The notes under the pieces were generated by a model. The model was not told where the DNA came from and did not search any database. It was given only the letters and a program-made list of their open reading frames with translations. A program made the position numbers and the translations under genes. A stretch of 45,026 bases of DNA from an uncultured Bacteroidales bacterium (GTDB lineage Bacteria; Bacteroidota; Bacteroidia; Bacteroidales; F082): positions 1-45,026 of the forward strand of contig ONKQ01000045.1 of assembly GCA_900318465.1 (NCBI GenBank), read 5' to 3'. Positions 40,420-45,026 of this stretch are shown piece after piece (positions within the stretch are counted from its first letter, which is position 1; each line of letters opens with the position of its first letter).

Positions 40420-40427
40420 CAAAGGTA
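40420..40427 (-). promoter_or_regulatory. Possible -7 element of recA
   Basis: On the minus strand TACCTTTG fits TAnnTTTG, about 135 bases before the recA ATG. No TTG lies at the expected spacing. No recognisable LexA-type palindrome was seen. Confidence 0.45.
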
Positions 40428-40484
40428 GTAATTTTTGGCATATCGACATTATTTTGGGTTAGTTTTTGAAATTAGAGTTGCATA

Positions 40485-41051
40485 TTATGAAAAAGTTGTA
40501 TTTTTGCAATTGGAAACATCGGATACAGTACCGTTTGAGCCTGCCTCTTTATCGGCATTTGTTGCAGGCTGCGAAGTATTACTGGAAGCCGGTTCCTCAT
40601 TCTGCAATTCGGAAGCAGACCAGATGTTTTCCTTGTTTCTACCGTATCTTTTCGACAAAACACCCGCACTATTGACGTTCCAATAGGTGTCATCTTTCGA
40701 CAGTTGCACCCATAACGTATTGTTATGCTCGTCGGCAAGTTGCACCAAGTAGGTTTGGCTTTCACCCTCACCCGCATTCTTGTACGTGTTACCCTTCTTG
40801 ATACTATTGTAGTTTTGCGCAACGTATGCCACGAATGCCACAACCGACACAAAACCGGCTTTCCTAATTTGGTCGCCGTGACGAATTTCAATGTGCATCA
40901 ATCCGTTGTTCCTATCACCGATTGACAAGCGAATAGGTGCTGGCGGCAGGTTTTGCTCCACTGTAATCTGTCCAAAGTCGATGCCTCCGTCTGGGGCTTC
41001 TACAAACGGCAATCCGTTTTGATCCATTATTGTTGAGATGCGGTATTCCAT
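40485..41051 (-). CDS. Uncharacterised protein resembling the tail domain of large mobile-element proteins
   Basis: 188 residues from ATG 41051; the frame is open to 41093, but a TTATTTTG element at 41073-41080 would place the transcript start after that. No signal peptide or membrane segment. The central block (FGQITVEQNLPPAPIRL, then MHIEIRHGDQIRKAGF, ending TLWVQLSKDDTYWNVNSAG) resembles, from memory, the C-terminal domain of large polyvalent proteins in conjugative elements and phages, some of which have a barnase/EndoU/RelE-like nuclease fold. The conserved H-x3-RHG motif could hold catalytic residues. The last 45 residues are polar and low in complexity. It stands alone beside recA. Function is not assigned. 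Confidence 0.6.
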   Translation of the reverse strand: MEYRISTIMDQNGLPFVEAPDGGIDFGQITVEQNLPPAPIRLSIGDRNNGLMHIEIRHGDQIRKAGFVSVVAFVAYVAQNYNSIKKGNTYKNAGEGESQTYLVQLADEHNNTLWVQLSKDDTYWNVNSAGVLSKRYGRNKENIWSASELQNEEPASSNTSQPATNADKEAGSNGTVSDVSNCKNTTFS

Positions 41052-41114
41052 CGTTTTTGAGATTTGATGCCGCAAAATAACGAAGTCTGTCAAGACAAAG
41101 CCGTTGATTAAACG

Positions 41115-41154
41115 TTTGTAGTCGACTGTAGTCGTTTGTTGTCGTTTGCTGTCG
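41115..41154. repeat. Four 10-bp tandem repeats (TTTGTAGTCG)
   Basis: Units TTTGTAGTCG, ACTGTAGTCG, TTTGTTGTCG and TTTGCTGTCG stand at 41115, 41125, 41135 and 41145. A period of about one helical turn puts each GTCG on nearly the same face. They lie between two divergent genes; role unknown. Confidence 0.85.
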
Positions 41155-41267
41155 GGTATAGTGTTGATTGTCTTGTTATTATAAAAATCATGTTTTATTC
41201 GGTTTTATAGAGGAAATCTGTTCGATTTTTAAACATGTACTTAAGCGATTCTACCATGCGGCCAATA

Positions 41268-41309
41268 ATCCGCATATTCTGCGGATAATTAACCGCAAAA
41301 CTTGCGGTT
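41268..41309. promoter_or_regulatory. Pair of operator-like palindromes upstream of fic
   Basis: ATCCGCA-TATTC-TGCGGAT (41268-41286) and AACCGCA-AAACT-TGCGGTT (41291-41309) share the core CCGCA-N5-TGCGG with 7-bp arms. Centres are 23 bases apart, about two helical turns. The second covers the TTG element of the fic promoter, as expected for a repressor site. An extra TGCGG half-site is at 41257-41261. Confidence 0.75.
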
Positions 41310-41332
41310 TATTAAAATTATGTGTAGTTTTG
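41302..41332 (+). promoter_or_regulatory. Promoter of the fic gene
   Basis: TTG 41302-41304, a 20-base gap, then TAGTTTTG 41325-41332, 19 bases before ATG 41352. The TTG lies within the second palindrome. Confidence 0.7.
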
Positions 41333-41351
41333 CAGCCGAAAAAAATGAGAT

Positions 41352-42494
41352 ATGACAACTTACATCCATCAAAGTGAACAATGGCCACACTTCACTTGGG
41401 ACAAGGAACTCATCGCAGACAAATTGGCCGCCGTCAACAAAGCCTCAGGATTTCTGATGGGCCGACTGAACGCCATCGGCTTCGATGCCCGCCTGTCAGC
41501 CAACGCCGAAATGCTCTCCAACGACATCATCAATTCCTCCGAAATAGAAGGTATTTCACTGAAAATCAAACAAGTGCGTTCTTCCATTGCCAAAAAACTC
41601 GGAATCGCATCGGATGCCGACGAGCCATCAAGCCACTATGTGGAAGGCATTGTGGATATGATGCTCGATGCTGTGAGCCATTACCGCCAACCTCTCACCC
41701 ATGAGCGTCTTTTCGGCTGGCACAACTGCTTGTTTCCCTCAGGGATGAGCGGCTATTCGAAAATCGATGTGGCGCAATACCGAAAAGGCGAGATGAAAGT
41801 GGTTTCGGGAAACTATGGGCGCGAAAAGGTTCATTATGAGGCCGTTGCCGCACAGGACGTGCCGAAGGAAATGGACATCTTCTTGGAGTGGTTCAATACG
41901 GACTGCGCCTCGCCCACTTACCTAAAGTCAGCCATCGCACATTTTTGGTTTGTCTGCATCCACCCATTCGACGACGGGAACGGGCGAATAGGTCGCGCCA
42001 TCGCCGACATGGCACTCTCACAGGCCGACGACTCTGCCATGCGATTCTTCAGCATGTCGCGCCAAATCAACAAGGACAAGAAGTCGTATTACGATGTGCT
42101 TGAGCGCGTTAGCCGTCAAACGAATATGGACATCACGGAATGGCTGACATGGTATCTCGACTGCATGGCGCGCGCCATCAATGCCTCGGACGAGGTGCTT
42201 TCGCGCATCCTACAGAAAGCCGCATTTTGGCAAAACCATGCCCATGTAGCGTTCACGGAACGACAAAACAAGGTGCTGAACATCTATTTGGACGGCTATG
42301 TTGGAAAGTTGACCGTTAAAAACTGGGCTAAGCACTGCAAAGTGTCAGCCGATACCGCCGCCCGCGACATCAAAGACCTTGTTTCGAAAGGCGTTCTTGA
42401 ACCGCAACAAGGCCGCATGAGGGATGTTTTCTATGGCATACGTTGCGATGATGAAACCTTGCTTGTTCCTGGTCCTCAGGAAGATGAGGATTGA
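41352..42494 (+). CDS. Fic-family AMP-transferase with N-terminal inhibitory helix
   Basis: 380 residues. The Fic motif HPFDDGNGR is complete at 204-212 (catalytic His204). An inhibitory helix motif of the (S/T)xxxE(G/N) type, SSEIEG, lies near residues 62-67, ahead of the Fic core, which marks an autoinhibited class II protein; the Glu would compete with ATP gamma-phosphate. The N-terminal region looks like DUF4172, and the C-terminus holds a winged-helix-like segment (LTVKNWAKHCKVSADTAARDI). Such proteins transfer AMP to hydroxyl side chains of target proteins, with the target usually unknown. The paired palindromes over its promoter and the C-terminal HTH suggest possible autoregulation (inference). 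It converges on mcrC with a 30-bp gap. Confidence 0.92.
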   Translation: MTTYIHQSEQWPHFTWDKELIADKLAAVNKASGFLMGRLNAIGFDARLSANAEMLSNDIINSSEIEGISLKIKQVRSSIAKKLGIASDADEPSSHYVEGIVDMMLDAVSHYRQPLTHERLFGWHNCLFPSGMSGYSKIDVAQYRKGEMKVVSGNYGREKVHYEAVAAQDVPKEMDIFLEWFNTDCASPTYLKSAIAHFWFVCIHPFDDGNGRIGRAIADMALSQADDSAMRFFSMSRQINKDKKSYYDVLERVSRQTNMDITEWLTWYLDCMARAINASDEVLSRILQKAAFWQNHAHVAFTERQNKVLNIYLDGYVGKLTVKNWAKHCKVSADTAARDIKDLVSKGVLEPQQGRMRDVFYGIRCDDETLLVPGPQEDED

Positions 42495-42524
42495 TGTTAC
42501 CTTTTCAGAAATTGGTTACATCTA

Positions 42525-43835
42525 TCATATAACAAAACTACGAATAGATTCCCGTAGCCTAATTTCTTCTGTTTCCATTATGGCGACATAGTCACTAAAC
42601 GATGCACATTTTTGGTCAACGTTCATGCCAACCAATAGCATTTTTCCACCCCTACCATTAATATCACCCTCCATAAATAGACTTTCACCCAATGAAACAG
42701 GAACTATCAGTCCGCTGACATTTGCATCGAAAACATGCATATAAGCCAATAATTGGAAACGGTCTTCTCTCTGCTCTTTATCAAACAATGATTTATGTCT
42801 TTTGTATTTCGCATCGAACACGACCAAACCATCAATAAAAAAATCAGGCTGAGCCAATACCTTTCGAGGGTCGGTGAATATGAGTTTTCCAACGTTGTTT
42901 GTCCCATTATGTGGATGTATTAATCCAATAGGCTTCAAAACAGTATCCAAATATTCCTCCCAAAGCCAAGCCCCATCAAACAAAATGCCGTAAATCTGAT
43001 TGTCATCATTGCCGTATTTCAATTCCTCATGGCGAAGAATCTGCAAGCAAAGTCGTTGCAAATCACGGTATTCGCTGAAATATGGATGGCTTATTGGCCT
43101 GTCATTCAAATTGACAATCCGATTTCTTTCGTTTCGGTTATAACTCGATGTCGCATTGTTTATCAATCCAACCGCTTCCTTGGTCTCGTCGTCGTTGCCG
43201 AGGATATTTCCGTGATATGGATGGCACGCGATGTATTCAATGGTATGCCTGACGAGTTGGGTGACATGATTGTCAACGGCATATTCCCTTGTCGAATAGG
43301 CTACTTTGCCCGCAAACGGAATGTTTTGTCGGATATGACGCTGAATATCAATCCTTCCGCGCACATTGGCATCGTTATAATTCCGAGTCTGATACTCTTT
43401 GTAAATCCCCTGTCGCAATGCCCGTTTCAGAAAAGCGGGAAACAAATAGATCAGAAAATCGAAAACGCTCTCGTTGTCGGAATCGTGTTTCAAATCGAAC
43501 AGATTGATAGCGAACACTTTCTGCAACATATAATGAAGGAAATAATCTCCTTGTTGCTGCGCAAAACGTGAACGGATGGAAACTTGGGTGTCGTTATAGC
43601 CGACAAAACCCATAATATTTCCCGTAACTAATTGATTTTCATTATTTACAAAAAAGACATGCTCCGTCCCGATCTTATCGCCATATTCGCCAAAAGAGTG
43701 AGGAAAAACAAGCAGGCTGCTGCCATCGTCAGAACAAAGTTCCGCAATGGAAGGTTTGGCCATACATTTCAGGGCGTCGAGTTCCTGACCTTCAGGAATG
43801 GCTTTGGTTGTGCTATTGTCTTGGGTCTGAATCAT
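42525..43835 (-). CDS. mcrC: McrC-like nuclease subunit of a McrBC-type restriction system
   Basis: 436 residues. The N-terminal McrC fold is followed by a PD-(D/E)XK nuclease near the C-terminus: Asp331 (QPDFFIDG) and Asp341-Ala-Lys343 (VVFDAKYKR), with the upstream conserved LWEEYL. In McrBC systems this subunit cuts DNA containing modified cytosine after the McrB GTPase ring translocates. The ATG overlaps the mcrB stop by 4 bp, the usual order. The nuclease residues look intact. Some relatives pair with different N-terminal recognition domains, so the modification sensed here is unknown. Confidence 0.9.
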   Translation of the reverse strand: MIQTQDNSTTKAIPEGQELDALKCMAKPSIAELCSDDGSSLLVFPHSFGEYGDKIGTEHVFFVNNENQLVTGNIMGFVGYNDTQVSIRSRFAQQQGDYFLHYMLQKVFAINLFDLKHDSDNESVFDFLIYLFPAFLKRALRQGIYKEYQTRNYNDANVRGRIDIQRHIRQNIPFAGKVAYSTREYAVDNHVTQLVRHTIEYIACHPYHGNILGNDDETKEAVGLINNATSSYNRNERNRIVNLNDRPISHPYFSEYRDLQRLCLQILRHEELKYGNDDNQIYGILFDGAWLWEEYLDTVLKPIGLIHPHNGTNNVGKLIFTDPRKVLAQPDFFIDGLVVFDAKYKRHKSLFDKEQREDRFQLLAYMHVFDANVSGLIVPVSLGESLFMEGDINGRGGKMLLVGMNVDQKCASFSDYVAIMETEEIRLRESIRSFVI

Positions 43836-44836
43836 TCATTCTGCGATTCGGTGTTGCCATCGTAGGCTTTCTTCAATTGCGCCAATTGCTTCTCCGCATC
43901 GCGGTTGCCGCGAAGATATTCCGAGAGCAAACCTCTTAAATGGTATTCCCACAACTTGTCGAAATCGCCATCGTATTCATCCAACTTCAAGAAATAGGCC
44001 GCCCCAATTTGGTAGGATTTGTTTAGCCCAAGTTTTTCGTCACAAATGGCATTGTTCAATGCGGTCATCCGTTTTTTGACTTCTTCAGCATGAACCATCT
44101 TGTCTTTCATAGCCTCGTAACTTTCCTCTGCCGTGACTTCCTTCCATGCGAAGCGGCGACGCATGGCAAAATCCATGCTCTCCACACTTCGGTCTATGTC
44201 GTTCATCGTTCCGATAATATAAACATTTTCAGGGACATAGAAGCCTTTCTTGAACGCATCGCCCTCTTCAATCATGTTTTGGTATTGCGTCTGCACCATG
44301 CCTTTCTCACCCCGATAGCCCGGGTCGATGGAAAAGAACAACTCGCCGAAAATCTTGGAGATTTCGCCACGGTTGATTTCGTCGATGATAAAGACGAAAG
44401 GCTTGTCACTTTCCAGCAATGCTGCCTTGCAAAACTCTTTGAACACGCCATCTTTTCTTTCAAAACCCACATTGCCATTACCATCATTTCTCGGACGCAA
44501 ACCTTCCACAAAATCCGTATAGTCATACGAAGGATGGAACTGGACAAAGCCACATTGCTCATTAAATTGTGTCTGCTCTTCTTCAGTCAGTTGGTCTTTG
44601 ACCTCTCCAAAAATCATTTTTTGGGCAATTTGCTTTGCCAAATAAGTTTTACCTGTTCCAGGAGCACCTGAAAGAATAAGACTATGGTTGGTACGAAGAG
44701 GATTGATATATTTTTCCATAATAAAAATACTATTGATTTGTTCTATTATAAAACGATTATCTCCTTTAACACTATCTATTCTTTGAGGAGATGGAATTTG
44801 GTTAGAACCATTTGCCGACCAAATATCAAAATTCAA
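43832..44836 (-). CDS. mcrB: McrB-like AAA+ NTPase, N-terminal part possibly lost
   Basis: The AAA+ motor domain is complete: Walker A GAPGTGKT, Walker B VFIIDEINRGE, and the McrB signature GTMNDIDRSVESMDFAMRRRF. In McrB this domain hydrolyses GTP and drives translocation. The frame listed starts at a TTG (44836) without other support; the first ATG is 44719 (MEKYINPLRT), just before the motor domain. In the same frame, codons remain open from 44837 to a TAA at 44942-44944, and beyond it again to the window edge. McrB proteins normally have an N-terminal DNA-recognition domain before the motor, which is missing here or lies beyond that stop. Either a nonsense mutation or a short motor-only form would explain this. 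Confidence 0.82.
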   Translation of the reverse strand: MNFDIWSANGSNQIPSPQRIDSVKGDNRFIIEQINSIFIMEKYINPLRTNHSLILSGAPGTGKTYLAKQIAQKMIFGEVKDQLTEEEQTQFNEQCGFVQFHPSYDYTDFVEGLRPRNDGNGNVGFERKDGVFKEFCKAALLESDKPFVFIIDEINRGEISKIFGELFFSIDPGYRGEKGMVQTQYQNMIEEGDAFKKGFYVPENVYIIGTMNDIDRSVESMDFAMRRRFAWKEVTAEESYEAMKDKMVHAEEVKKRMTALNNAICDEKLGLNKSYQIGAAYFLKLDEYDGDFDKLWEYHLRGLLSEYLRGNRDAEKQLAQLKKAYDGNTESQNE

Positions 44837-45026
44837 TTTACACTTACTGTCTAATTTGACAATCGGAGATAGTTTTTTAGATAGAGTCCCATACGATGCT
44901 GTTTCTTCTTCTCCAATAACTAAACCTACTCGTTGGCGGAATTAAAGTAGCGCATATTTAATTTGACCAATAGGTTTGTTGTTTGTTTTGTTGATGTATT
45001 GTAACACGGTAAACGCAGTGATTTTA
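44837..45026 (-). other. Possible upstream continuation of mcrB, interrupted by a TAA codon
   Basis: In the mcrB frame the minus strand reads 27 open codons from the window edge (KITAFTVLQYINKTNNKP...), then TAA at 44942-44944, then 35 open codons (FRQRVGLVIGEEETASYGTL...) into the annotated mcrB start. No ATG is present in the 35 codons. Whether this is coding cannot be settled inside the window. Confidence 0.5.

Overview
The window looks like a chromosome segment from a member of the Bacteroidota, most likely Bacteroidales. Several features point there. Three secreted proteases end in type IX secretion (T9SS) type A sorting domains. Upstream of many genes is the Bacteroidota promoter pattern TTG, a gap of about 19 bases, then TAnnTTTG. 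DnaE carries a fused N-terminal proofreading exonuclease, and there is a TGS/kinase-type nucleoside kinase and a DUF349 protein. No rRNA gene is present, so genus cannot be read from the sequence. Genes are tightly packed, many pairs overlap by 4 bp (ATGA), and gaps often carry short A/T-rich tandem repeats.

Layout, left to right. 1-1917 is the 3' part of pyruvate phosphate dikinase, closed by a strong terminator. 2104-10422 holds three tandem paralogous C10 (streptopain-like) cysteine proteases with signal peptides and T9SS sorting domains; two also carry a beta-helix region. 10516-13482 is a single-chain MmeI-like restriction-modification enzyme. 13493-21315 (minus) is a coupled pair, tamB then an AddA/RecB-like helicase-nuclease. 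21272-22294 is tsaD, divergent from tamB. 22372-24372 (minus) is a DUF349 repeat protein.

24621-24766 is a striking tRNA locus. A tRNA-Ser(GCU) lacking its 3' acceptor strand runs directly into a tRNA-Pro(UGG) lacking its 5' acceptor strand, as if one deletion or an assembly join had fused two neighbouring tRNA genes. It is followed on the minus strand by a membrane TPR protein, a DUF58 protein, thioredoxin, an MNT-HEPN toxin-antitoxin pair, exonuclease-fused dnaE, and an AAA ATPase whose upstream region has three regularly spaced 16-bp palindromes. Next come a four-gene minus-strand run (TPR lipoprotein, nucleoside kinase, EamA transporter, CDF metal transporter) and recA upstream of it.

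The right end (40485-45026) is accessory in character: an orphan protein resembling the tail domain of large mobile-element proteins, a Fic AMP-transferase with paired operator-like palindromes over its promoter, and an McrBC-type restriction pair whose mcrB reading frame contains an in-frame stop near the window edge. Housekeeping DNA metabolism (dnaE, recA, AddA-like) and defence or toxin-like genes (MmeI-like, MNT-HEPN, Fic, McrBC) are interleaved. No CRISPR array, integrase or insertion sequence was seen. No gap longer than 300 bases lacks a feature.
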